A stretch of DNA of 6,722 nt from Burkholderiales bacterium (GTDB lineage Bacteria; Pseudomonadota; Gammaproteobacteria; Burkholderiales; Burkholderiaceae_C). The notes under the pieces were generated by a model that worked only from the letters and a program-made list of their open reading frames with translations, did not search any database and was not told the origin of the DNA. Shown here piece after piece: positions 1-6,054 of the stretch (the first letter of the stretch is position 1; every line of letters begins with the position of its first letter). The position numbers and the translations under genes are program-made. The stretch is from NCBI GenBank assembly GCA_006227785.1, contig SBFU01000404.1, forward strand, positions 1-6,722, in the 5' to 3' direction.

Positions 1-364
1 TACTGACCTGATCACGGCCGATCAGATCGGTCAAGCGCTGCACCAGCCAGGCTGCGCCACCTTCGGCGGCAGGGGCCGCATCGGCGGCGGGCGCGGCCGG
101 TTCAATGGGGTGGCGCGGATCCGACGGCTCACTGGCTGCGCCGGCCGGCGCGTCACCCGTCGGGGGAGCGGCGGCCACGGCCGCATCAGGGGGCGAAGGC
201 TGTGGTGCACTCACCGCTGGAGGTGCCTCTGCGGTGCCGCCGAAATGGCGCCAGCCGAACACCGCGGCCAGCGCCACCAGCACCAAGATCACCAGCACCA
301 GACCGCTGCGTTCGACGGGTGGGCGCGGTGGGCGGGAGTCGGTATCGGGTGTCAGGTTGTTCAT
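1..364 (-). CDS. DUF3014 domain-containing protein (N-terminal part, runs off left edge)
   Basis: Reading leftwards from the ATG at 364 gives 121 open codons with no stop before the window edge, so the C-terminal domain is missing. Residues 1-20 are a short polar, proline-rich cytoplasmic tail (MNNLTPDTDS...). Residues 21-38 are a single hydrophobic segment (GLVLVILVLVALAAVFGW), followed by an Ala/Pro-rich linker to about residue 85. The motif RHPIEP follows, and then an amphipathic stretch (AWLVQRLTDLIGRDQVS) at the edge. This order of N-terminal anchor, Ala/Pro linker, P-I-E motif and LxDLxGR helix is what I recall for DUF3014 proteins of Proteobacteria, which have no established function. 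The protein is probably inner-membrane anchored with the domain in the periplasm. No good Shine-Dalgarno precedes the ATG, so the exact start is less certain. It lies downstream of the small gene at 521-733 on the same strand. Confidence 0.72.
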   Translation of the reverse strand, partial: MNNLTPDTDSRPPRPPVERSGLVLVILVLVALAAVFGWRHFGGTAEAPPAVSAPQPSPPDAAVAAAPPTGDAPAGAASEPSDPRHPIEPAAPAADAAPAAEGGAAWLVQRLTDLIGRDQVS

Positions 365-399
365 CGGCTGCTGGGGACCCGGTGGGCAATGTCCGGTCC

Positions 400-428
400 A
401 TCCTACACGGCGGCGCCAGGCCGGTCCA
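400..428 (-). promoter_or_regulatory. Candidate sigma70 promoter for the DUF3014 gene
   Basis: On the minus strand TGGACC (428-423) and TAGGAT (405-400) are separated by 17 bases, each matching the -35 and -10 consensus at 4 of 6 positions. The start codon at 364 would leave a leader of about 30 bases. In GC-rich DNA a match of this quality can arise by chance, so this is only a candidate. The rest of the 365-520 gap shows no convincing gene. Confidence 0.3.
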
Positions 429-520
429 CCCTCAAGGTGTGTGCCCAGGTTTCGGCACCGGCAAGCCGAAAGTCCGGTGCATCCCCTTCGTTCAGGTCGA
501 CACCCGCCACATGGTCTGGA

Positions 521-733
521 TCAGCAGCGCGCCACACGCCGGTCCAGGCGGGACTGCAGGCGACGTGCGCTGCGGCTGAGGCGGGCTCCCATGTCCAGCT
601 GCACCCGGCCCCAGACGGCGTTGGCACCCCGCCAGAAGTCGTCCATGGCTTCGCGCCGGTCCAGGCTGGCCTGGTGGCGGGCGGTGGCGTGGCGGTGGGC
701 GCGGATCAAGGTGTCCAGGTGGTTTTGGTTCAT
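521..733 (-). CDS. Small hypothetical protein, 70 aa, basic and helical
   Basis: The ATG at 733 is preceded by GGAG with a 6-base spacer, and the frame runs 70 codons to TGA at 521-523. Almost every codon ends in G or C, matching the other genes here, which argues for a real gene despite its size. An in-frame ATG at 763 would add 10 residues but would bypass the good ribosome binding site. The product (MNQNHLDTLIRAHRHATARH...) has no signal peptide or membrane segment. It is rich in Arg, His, Ala and Asp, with a central MDDFWRGANAVWGRVQLDMG stretch and an Arg-rich tail (RSARRLQSRLDRRVARC), so it is probably mostly alpha-helical and cytoplasmic. I do not recognise a family. It is divergent from the LysR gene and upstream of the DUF3014 gene on the same strand, so it may be a LysR target. 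Confidence 0.65.
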   Translation of the reverse strand: MNQNHLDTLIRAHRHATARHQASLDRREAMDDFWRGANAVWGRVQLDMGARLSRSARRLQSRLDRRVARC

Positions 734-772
734 GTCAGGCTCCAGTGGGTTGGCGATGACCACACTGTTGCA

Positions 773-801
773 GCAATACCAAGCATCGGAAAGGTGTTCA
801 A
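773..801 (-). promoter_or_regulatory. Candidate promoter for the small gene at 521-733
   Basis: On the minus strand TTGAAC (801-796) and TATTGC (778-773) are separated by exactly 17 bases, with TGG directly before the -10 hexamer giving an extended -10 element. The -10 hexamer itself is weak. Transcription would start near 766, about 33 bases upstream of the ATG at 733. The palindrome at 809-835 would then be centred near -56, a normal distance for activation by a LysR-type regulator. Confidence 0.35.
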
Positions 802-808
802 TTCATAA

Positions 809-835
809 TTGGTTTTGCAATTACTGCAAAACCAA
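809..835. promoter_or_regulatory. Perfect palindrome with 11-base arms: likely LysR operator
   Basis: TTGGTTTTGCA (809-819), a 5-base spacer ATTAC, and TGCAAAACCAA (825-835) are exact reverse complements. The core TTGCA-N5-TGCAA (815-829) fits the T-N11-A dyad typical of LysR-type binding sites. It lies 8 bases before the LysR start codon, and its right arm runs into the AAGG ribosome binding site (834-837), so bound protein or an RNA hairpin could block expression. A second short dyad, CAATT-CAT-AATTG (799-811), overlaps its left end. Autoregulation is inferred from position; the dyad itself is directly visible. Confidence 0.7.
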
Positions 836-843
836 GGCAAGCC

Positions 844-1767
844 ATGAACATTGATCTCGATGAAGCCGCCCTCTTCCTGCGCGTCTCGGAGTTGGGATCC
901 CTCTCGGCTGCGGCCCGTGAGCGCAACGCACCGGTGAGCCAGGTCTCCCGCGCACTGGCCCGACTGGAAGCGCGGCTGGGCGTTCGCCTGCTGCACCGGA
1001 CCACACACGGCCTGAGCCTGACCGACGCGGGTGACACGTTTGCGGCCCACGCCAGGCGTCTGCTGGACACGCGCGACGAACTGGCTGCCGCGCTGCACCT
1101 CAAGCGCAGCGGGCCCAGTGGCTGGGTACGCCTGGCGGTGAGCCCGGTGCTGGCCGAAACCGTGATTGCGCCCAGTCTGCCCTCTCTCTATGCCCTGCAC
1201 CCCAACCTGCAGGTGGACGTGCTGGCCGATGACCGGCTGAGCGACATGGCACGCGAAGGGATCGATGTCGCGATCCGCACCGGGTCCCCGTCGAACGAAA
1301 ACCTGGTGGCCCTGCCCATGGCCGAACACGGCCGGCGGGTGGTGGCCTCACCCGCCTACCTGCGGCGTTTCGGCACGCCCCGACACCCGGACGATCTGGC
1401 TCGGCACCGGTTGATCACCAGCAGCGCGAGCCCGCTGCTCAACCGCTGGCCCTGGGCCGCCGGGGTCCGGGAGGCGAAGGACAGCGCGTACCTGGCGCAG
1501 GGACACACCCGCAGCGACAACACCGGACTGACGCTGGCACTGGTGCTCCAGGGTGTGGGCATTGCCCGCGTGAACGACGTGGTCAGCCAGCCCTTTGTGG
1601 AGCGCGGCGAGCTGGTGCCGCTGCTGGACGACTGGTTCGACCGGGGCCGCGTGCCGATCTACGCAGCCATGCTGCCTGAACGCCACCGCCTGCCGAAGGT
1701 GCGCGCCTGCATCGACCACTGGGCGCGCTGGATGCGGGGTGAGGCGGACAACCGCGATCAGACCTGA
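844..1767 (+). CDS. LysR-family transcriptional regulator (CrgA/DmlR-like)
   Basis: This 307-residue protein has the normal length for the family. An N-terminal winged helix-turn-helix spans about residues 4-64 (ELGSLSAAARERNAPVSQVS..., then LEARLGVRLLHRTTHGLSLTDAG), followed by a linker helix to about 90 and the two-lobed effector-binding domain from about 92 to 297. The ATG is supported by AAGG at a 6-base spacing (834-837). The effector-domain segments GIDVAIRTG and VALPMAEHGRRVVASPAYL resemble the CrgA/DmlR-type branch. LysR proteins usually act as tetramers that bind a small molecule and regulate a divergent gene and themselves. The divergent gene here is the 70-residue hypothetical, and the dyad at 809-835 is the obvious site. 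No ligand can be read from the sequence. The 3' end overlaps the convergent M14 gene by 10 bases. Confidence 0.95.
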   Translation: MNIDLDEAALFLRVSELGSLSAAARERNAPVSQVSRALARLEARLGVRLLHRTTHGLSLTDAGDTFAAHARRLLDTRDELAAALHLKRSGPSGWVRLAVSPVLAETVIAPSLPSLYALHPNLQVDVLADDRLSDMAREGIDVAIRTGSPSNENLVALPMAEHGRRVVASPAYLRRFGTPRHPDDLARHRLITSSASPLLNRWPWAAGVREAKDSAYLAQGHTRSDNTGLTLALVLQGVGIARVNDVVSQPFVERGELVPLLDDWFDRGRVPIYAAMLPERHRLPKVRACIDHWARWMRGEADNRDQT

Positions 1768-2696
1768 GCCAGCACAAAATCCAGCGCCGCACACACGGCC
1801 ACCACCTGGGCGTGGATGCTGGCCTCCGCCGTGGTGCGCGGGCTGTCGGGATACACCTCGGTGGTGGTCGTGTAGCGCGCGCCGGTGACGCTGCCGCACA
1901 GTCCCCATTCCCGCAACGGGTAGCGGATGACGCCGCGGTCGACCTGGGGTGAACCGATGAGCTCGCCTTGGGGGTCGGCTTCAGCAATGTGCGTGACCTG
2001 CTCGACTGCCTCAATGATGGCGCGCTGAAAAGCGGGCTGCGGGTTCTCGACGTCATCGACCAGGTAGAACCCGTCAGGTATGGTCCCCGGTTCGAACGGC
2101 TCGCCATCGCGTGCCGCCTTGGCCGGACGGTATTCGCTTTCGTCGGTATCGGTGGTTTCGTGCAGGTCCACGTGGGCAAGGAACTGCCCAGCCAGTGGAG
2201 CCACCAGCGCCATCAGCGCGGCCGACTCCGGCGCCGGGCTGGGGTCGCCAAACGCGCGGTTGGGATCAACCGCATGGAAGTTCCACCGGTGGATGCGCTC
2301 GTAGGCCCAGGGACTGACACAGGGCGCCACCAGCAGCCTGGCTTGCCCGGCGTAGGCCGCCGCATGCCGCTCCAGAAAACGCAGGGCCCCATGCACGCCG
2401 CTCGTTTCGTAGCCATGCACGCCCCCGGTGACCAGCACAGCCGGCCGCTCTGATCGCCAGTCGCCCACACGAACGGCCTGCAATGGGTAGCGCTCGCCGT
2501 CGTACACCAGTTCGCCGTAGTTGAGCACCTCATGGCGATCGCGCAACGGGTCCAGCCGCCGCAGCACATCGTCCGCGTAGCTGCGCTGACGAGCCTGCCG
2601 GGACCGCCACAGGGCGATCTCCTCGGTCCCCCACGGCTGGCCGGGCGTGCCAATGGGATAGAAGGCGACAGGGCGGGCGGCGTCGGAGGTGTTCAT
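1758..2696 (-). CDS. M14-family zinc metallocarboxypeptidase / aspartoacylase-like hydrolase
   Basis: The product has 312 residues. Zinc ligands are visible as H94-x-x-E97 in GGVHGYETSG and His179 in HVDLHETTD. DPNRAF (144-149) supplies the substrate-carboxylate arginine region, and Glu280 in YTTTTEVYP is the expected general base. The set is therefore complete, and the enzyme should hydrolyse a C-terminal peptide or amide bond, as in M14 carboxypeptidases and succinylglutamate desuccinylase/aspartoacylase relatives. There is no signal peptide, so it should act in the cytoplasm; the substrate is unknown. I chose the ATG at 2696. An ATG at 2726 would add ten residues (MVVSTIIYPD), and neither has a clear Shine-Dalgarno. 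A much longer upstream extension of the frame is antisense to the gene at 2738 and is not credible. The gene converges with the LysR gene and is divergent from the EcsC-like gene. Confidence 0.88.
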   Translation of the reverse strand: MNTSDAARPVAFYPIGTPGQPWGTEEIALWRSRQARQRSYADDVLRRLDPLRDRHEVLNYGELVYDGERYPLQAVRVGDWRSERPAVLVTGGVHGYETSGVHGALRFLERHAAAYAGQARLLVAPCVSPWAYERIHRWNFHAVDPNRAFGDPSPAPESAALMALVAPLAGQFLAHVDLHETTDTDESEYRPAKAARDGEPFEPGTIPDGFYLVDDVENPQPAFQRAIIEAVEQVTHIAEADPQGELIGSPQVDRGVIRYPLREWGLCGSVTGARYTTTTEVYPDSPRTTAEASIHAQVVAVCAALDFVLAQV

Positions 2697-2709
2697 ATCC
2701 GGGTAGATT

Positions 2710-2726
2710 ATGGTGCTGACCACCAT
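2710..2726. promoter_or_regulatory. Short dyad in the M14 / EcsC-like divergent gap
   Basis: ATGGTG (2710-2715) and CACCAT (2721-2726) are perfect inverted repeats around CTGAC. They sit in the 41-base gap between two divergent start codons, so both promoters must overlap this stretch or the coding starts. The arms are only 6 bases, so it is a weak operator candidate. Confidence 0.25.
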
Positions 2727-2737
2727 CAGGAATGCGC

Positions 2738-3361
2738 ATGACCGCACAAGCCAAGCCCACCACCGACACCGCCGCAGAAGCCGAAGGCGTGTCGGCGTTC
2801 GCCCGCGCCATCCTGCCACTGTTTGGCAAGGTCCCCACGTCAAGCCTGCGCAAGAGCAGGAAGCCCCAGGAAGACGCCCGCCGGCAGGCCAATGCAACAG
2901 CCGCCAAGGCGGCGCTGGCCGCCGGTGCCCTGGCGTTGCCACCGGGTGCACTGGGCTGGTTGACCATCCTGCCCGAGATGGTCGGTGTCTGGCAGATGCA
3001 GCGTCAGCTGGTGGCAGACATCGCGGCCCTGTATGGCAAGCGCGCGCAGCTGACGCCCGAACAGGTGGTCTACTGCCTGTTCCAGCACTCGGCCGGTCAG
3101 GGCGTGCGCGACCTGGTGGTGCGGGTGGGCCAGCGCACGCTGGTGCGCCGCGCTTCACCCCGCGTGGTCGGCATGATCTCGCGCCGGGTCGGGGCCACCC
3201 TGGCACGCCGTGCGTTCGGCCGCGGCGCGGCACGCTGGTTGCCGGTGGTCGGTGCCGTGGGGGTGGGCGCGTACGCCTACTACGACACGGCGCGCGTCGC
3301 GGCCACGGCCATCGAACTGTTCGAGGGCGTGATCGAGATCGATGCCGCCGAGGTGGACTGA
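2738..3361 (+). CDS. EcsC-like family protein
   Basis: The protein has 207 residues from the ATG at 2738. AGGA at 2728-2731 is 6 bases upstream of this ATG, but would touch the alternative ATG at 2732, which adds only MR. The N-terminal ~50 residues are polar and basic. A hydrophobic stretch at about 56-78 (ALAAGALALPPGALGWLTIL) leads into PEMVGVWQMQRQLVADIAALYGK, then LTPEQVVYCLFQHSAGQ. A Gly/Ala-rich hydrophobic segment at about 166-182 (ARWLPVVGAVGVGAYAYYD) follows near the C terminus. This pattern resembles proteins annotated as EcsC family (PF12787), named after a gene beside the Bacillus Ecs ABC transporter; the biochemical role is unknown. Peripheral or integral membrane association is plausible. 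The assignment rests on recalled pattern, not a search, and the neighbours do not reveal its job. Confidence 0.6.
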   Translation: MTAQAKPTTDTAAEAEGVSAFARAILPLFGKVPTSSLRKSRKPQEDARRQANATAAKAALAAGALALPPGALGWLTILPEMVGVWQMQRQLVADIAALYGKRAQLTPEQVVYCLFQHSAGQGVRDLVVRVGQRTLVRRASPRVVGMISRRVGATLARRAFGRGAARWLPVVGAVGVGAYAYYDTARVAATAIELFEGVIEIDAAEVD

Positions 3362-3373
3362 CCTGCGGCTCGG

Positions 3374-4927
3374 CTACCACTGGCCATAGAACACCCCGGC
3401 CCGTTTGTGTGCCGCGGTGCCGCGTTCGACCTGGGCATCGGTGACCGTCGTGCGATGGCGGCGTCGCGCCAGAAAGTCCAGCAGGCGGTCTCGCATGACG
3501 GCCCTCACCGATGCAGTGGAGGTCTGGACACCCAGGTCATGGAACTGTTCGGGATCGGACGGCAGGTGCCAGAGCTGCTCGCGTTCGCCCATCCACCAGA
3601 CATACCGCCATTCCCTGGTGCGCAGGCTGAACCCGCGGCACTCATGGACGCCCTTGCCGAGCGTGAGGCGGGCCTGTCGCCAGCTGTAGTCCAGCTCGCT
3701 GTAGCTGAAAGAGCGCCAGTCGGGTGTGGCGTCGCCGCACAGCAAGGGCAGCAGGCTTCGCCCTTCCAACCGGTGGCTGGGTGGCTCGATACCCAGCGCA
3801 TCCAGCACCGTGGGCACCACATCGACCGCCTCCACGAGTCGTGAGTCGACCGTGCCCCGGGTGACATCGGCCTGCCGGCGCGGGTCGACCACGATGAAGG
3901 GCACCTTCTGCACGGTGTCGTAGAAAAGCTCCTTCTCGCCCAGCCAGTGGTCGCCCAGGAAGTCGCCGTGGTCGGCCGTGAAGATGACCAGGGTGTCATC
4001 CAGCACCCCCGCTTGCGCCAGGCTGTCGAACAGGCGCCCCAGGTGGTGGTCGAGCTGGCTGATCAGGCCCTGGTAGGCCGGGCGCACGGTGCGGATGCAC
4101 TCGTCTCGCTGGAAACTCAGACTCTCCTCCTGCTGACGGTAGGCTGCCGTCACCGGGTGCTCGTCCAGCCGCTCGGCGTCCGAGCGCACCACCGGCAGGC
4201 ACTGGCTCGGGTTGTACATCGCGTGGTACGGCGACGGGGCCATGTACGGCCAGTGCGGCTTGACGTAGCTCAGGTGCAGCATCCACGGGCGCTGGCCCTG
4301 TTCACGCACGAACCGGATCGCCTGATCGGTCATGTAGGCGGTTTCGGAGTGGGCCTCCTGCACCCGCGCAGGCAGGTGCACATTGCGCATGTGCCAGCCG
4401 CTGTGCACCTGTCCATCCGGGCCGATGCCGGCAATGACGTAGTCGGTCCAGGGATCATCACTGACATAGCCCTGGTCGCGCAAATAGGCCGGGTAGCCCG
4501 ACTCGAGTCCAGGCGTGTGATGTCCGTCGTAGCGGTCGATCTCGGTGAAGCCGCCTCTTTCGAGCAAGGTGGCGAGCTCGCTGCCCCCTTCCAGCTGCAG
4601 GCGCGCCAGGCCTCCCACGTCGGGCATGACGTGTGTCTTGCCCGCCAGGGCGAGCGTATGGCCGGCGCCCTTGAGCATTTCTCCCAGCGTCACCTCGCCC
4701 ACCGACAGGGGCACCCGGTTCCAGGTGGCCCCGTGGCTGACGGGATAGCGGCCGGTGTAGTAGCTCATGCGGCTGGGGCCGCAGACGCCGCTGTTGACAA
4801 AGGCCTGGTCAAACCGGACGCCGCGCGTCGCCAGCGCGTCGATGGCCGGCGTCCTCAGGTACGGATGTCCAGCGCACCCCAGGTGGTCCCAGCGAAGCTG
4901 GTCGGCCATGATGAAGAGGATGTTCAT
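3374..4927 (-). CDS. Sulfatase, phosphonate monoester hydrolase-like (formylglycine enzyme)
   Basis: The product has 517 residues. The sulfatase signature SGVCGPSRMSYYTGR places the formylglycine-forming Cys at residue 49 and Arg at 53, an intact C-x-P-S-R motif for a formylglycine-generating enzyme. Metal ligands fit Asp9 (MADQ), Asp319 and His320 (TADHGD); K97-x-H99 (AGKTHV), His225 (YVKPHWPY) and Lys332 (GEKELF) are further likely active-site residues. Gln10 after Asp9, instead of the second Asp of classical arylsulfatases, plus a long C-terminal part (DWRSFSYSELDYSW, then REWRYVWW, then LPSDPEQFHDLG), point to the phosphonate monoester hydrolase/phosphodiesterase group, which is often promiscuous toward sulfate esters. 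It has no signal peptide, so it is cytoplasmic and depends on imported substrate. It starts 40 bases after the Bug stop codon on the same strand, indicating an operon. An upstream ATG at 5008 would overlap the Bug gene and is less likely. Its Shine-Dalgarno is poor. Confidence 0.92.
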   Translation of the reverse strand: MNILFIMADQLRWDHLGCAGHPYLRTPAIDALATRGVRFDQAFVNSGVCGPSRMSYYTGRYPVSHGATWNRVPLSVGEVTLGEMLKGAGHTLALAGKTHVMPDVGGLARLQLEGGSELATLLERGGFTEIDRYDGHHTPGLESGYPAYLRDQGYVSDDPWTDYVIAGIGPDGQVHSGWHMRNVHLPARVQEAHSETAYMTDQAIRFVREQGQRPWMLHLSYVKPHWPYMAPSPYHAMYNPSQCLPVVRSDAERLDEHPVTAAYRQQEESLSFQRDECIRTVRPAYQGLISQLDHHLGRLFDSLAQAGVLDDTLVIFTADHGDFLGDHWLGEKELFYDTVQKVPFIVVDPRRQADVTRGTVDSRLVEAVDVVPTVLDALGIEPPSHRLEGRSLLPLLCGDATPDWRSFSYSELDYSWRQARLTLGKGVHECRGFSLRTREWRYVWWMGEREQLWHLPSDPEQFHDLGVQTSTASVRAVMRDRLLDFLARRRHRTTVTDAQVERGTAAHKRAGVFYGQW

Positions 4928-4967
4928 CTTTGGCACACAGGTGGTCGACCCCGGATGGCGCAGGTTC

Positions 4968-5945
4968 TCACTGGCCGGGCTTGAAGCCGGATTCGCGGAT
5001 CGGCTCACCCCAGCGGTCGAAATCGGCCTTCATGATGGCGGCCAGGCGGTCAGGGCCATAGCCGGTCGGCTCCAGCCCCATGTCGAGCAGGCGCTGCTTC
5101 ACCGCCGGGTCGGAGACCGAGTCGATGGCGGCCTTGGACAGGCGCTGCAGCACGTCGCTGGGCGTACCGGCCGGGGCGAACAAGGCATACCAGGGCGTGG
5201 CCACCAGGTCGAAGCCTTTTTCGCGAAAGGTCGGAACGTCCGGAAAAGCCGGGCTTCGCCGCTCACCGGCCACCGCCAGCAGCCGGGCCCGTCCGCTTTG
5301 AACGAGCGAGCGGATGTCCGCCGCCACGGTGGACAGCGCGGCGATTTCGCCGCCGGCCAGGGCCGCCATGGCAGGGGCCGTACCCCGGTAGGGCACATGG
5401 GTCAGCGGCAAGCCGGCGGCCTTGCCGAACATGACACCGAAGAAGTGGGGCAGGCTCCCCGGCGCTGCCGATCCGTAGAAGCTGTTCTTCTGCGGGTCGG
5501 CCTTGACCCACTTCACATAGTCTTCCAGGGTTTGCGCCGGCACATGGGAGGCCACACCCAGACCGATCTGGAAATCGCTGAGGTGGGCCACCGGCGCAAA
5601 ATCCTTGAACGGGTCGTACTTGAGCTGTCCGGCGAACGAATGCGGAAAGATGGACATGGTGGCCACCGGTGTCATCATCAGGGTCAGGCCATCGGGTGCC
5701 GCCGCCTTGACCGCCTGGTTGGCCAGTTGACCACCCGCTCCAGCGCGGTTCTCGACGATCACAGGCTGGTTCAGGCGCTGGGACATGGCTTCGGCCACCA
5801 CACGCGTGAGCAGGTCGGAAGTGGCACCGGCCGGGTAACCGACGATGACGCGGATGACATTGCCCTGGGCCTGCGCACCGCAGGCCAGTGCGGTCAGGCA
5901 GGTGGCCAGCACAAGCCGGCGGCGAACGGAGTTGACGATACGCAT
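4968..5945 (-). CDS. Bug/TctC-family periplasmic solute-binding receptor
   Basis: The protein has 325 residues from the ATG at 5945, which is preceded by AGGAG at 6 bases; an upstream in-frame ATG at 5984 lacks such support. Residues 1-26 form a Sec signal peptide (MRIVNSVRRR, then a hydrophobic core) with likely cleavage at AQA|QG. Family motifs follow in order: VGYPAGATSDLLTR (35-48), PVIVENRAGAGG (61-72), VPYRGTAPAM (184-193), FPDVPTFRE (234-242) and GTPSDVLQRLSKAA. Bug receptors bind small, usually carboxylated, solutes in the periplasm, either for a tripartite TctABC carrier or as orphan receptors whose transporter partner is unclear. No TctA or TctB gene is present here. It heads an operon with the sulfatase, suggesting the ligand is the sulfatase substrate or a related acid. 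It is divergent from the MarR gene. Confidence 0.94.
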   Translation of the reverse strand: MRIVNSVRRRLVLATCLTALACGAQAQGNVIRVIVGYPAGATSDLLTRVVAEAMSQRLNQPVIVENRAGAGGQLANQAVKAAAPDGLTLMMTPVATMSIFPHSFAGQLKYDPFKDFAPVAHLSDFQIGLGVASHVPAQTLEDYVKWVKADPQKNSFYGSAAPGSLPHFFGVMFGKAAGLPLTHVPYRGTAPAMAALAGGEIAALSTVAADIRSLVQSGRARLLAVAGERRSPAFPDVPTFREKGFDLVATPWYALFAPAGTPSDVLQRLSKAAIDSVSDPAVKQRLLDMGLEPTGYGPDRLAAIMKADFDRWGEPIRESGFKPGQ

Positions 5946-5978
5946 GGCTGTCTCCTGGTGGATGTTGTGAGGAAGGCC

Positions 5979-6006
5979 TTGCAAGCTTAGGTGTCGAAGC
6001 TATAGT
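5979..6006 (+). promoter_or_regulatory. Candidate sigma70 promoter for the MarR gene
   Basis: TTGCAA (5979-5984), a 16-base spacer, and TATAGT (6001-6006) give 4/6 and 5/6 matches to the consensus hexamers. The spacer carries an imperfectly spaced dyad, AGCTT (5984-5988) and AAGCT (5997-6001). Transcription would begin near 6013, leaving a leader of about 40 bases before the ATG at 6055. This is the best-looking promoter in the window. On the other strand TTGAGC (6013-6008) and TAAGCT (18-base spacing) is a weaker candidate for the Bug operon. Confidence 0.5.
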
Positions 6007-6018
6007 TGCTCAAATCAA
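6006..6018. promoter_or_regulatory. Possible MarR operator
   Basis: TTGCTCAAATCAA is an imperfect 13-base palindrome with TTG/CAA ends and matching inner T and A. It begins at the last base of the candidate -10 element for the MarR gene and lies upstream of the divergent Bug gene. MarR proteins bind short dyads of this kind, and one site here could repress both directions. The arms are short and the match is partial, so this is tentative. Confidence 0.3.
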
Positions 6019-6054
6019 TCATCGCTGGGGGAAACCCGCACAACCGGAACCCAC

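Noticed and set aside
8..25. Inverted repeat CTGATC-N6-GATCAG at the left edge
   Set aside because: It lies within the DUF3014 coding sequence, the arms are only 6 bases, and no regulatory role is suggested there.
403..627. Minus-strand frame of 74 codons overlapping the small gene
   Set aside because: Its N-terminal half is a shifted frame of the 70-codon gene. The remainder (403-520) could start at a GTG near 510 for about 35 residues, but codon use is mixed and there is no support, so it is not called.
105..854. Plus-strand open frames of 230-250 codons across the left end
   Set aside because: They run opposite the DUF3014 and small genes, with compositions rich in Arg, Ser and Pro, and one runs over the LysR promoter region; shadow frames.
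2697..3380. Upstream extension of the M14 frame to an ATG at 3380
   Set aside because: The extra 228 residues are antisense to the EcsC-like gene and are Arg/Pro/Ser-rich shadow sequence with no family features.
3947..4984. Long plus-strand open frame of 345 codons opposite the sulfatase
   Set aside because: It is antisense to a gene with clear active-site motifs, has no ribosome binding site of note, and its Val/Gln/His-rich product resembles no family; long antisense frames are common in high-GC genes.
5879..5945. Possible lipoprotein signal in the Bug receptor (Cys at residue 22)
   Set aside because: The residues before Cys22 (A-L-A) do not fit a lipobox, which needs Leu at -3, and AQA|Q is a better ordinary cleavage site.
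4767..5990. Plus-strand frame of 407 codons opposite the Bug gene
   Set aside because: It is antisense to a receptor with signal peptide and full family motifs, and its Gly/His/Arg-rich product matches nothing recognisable.
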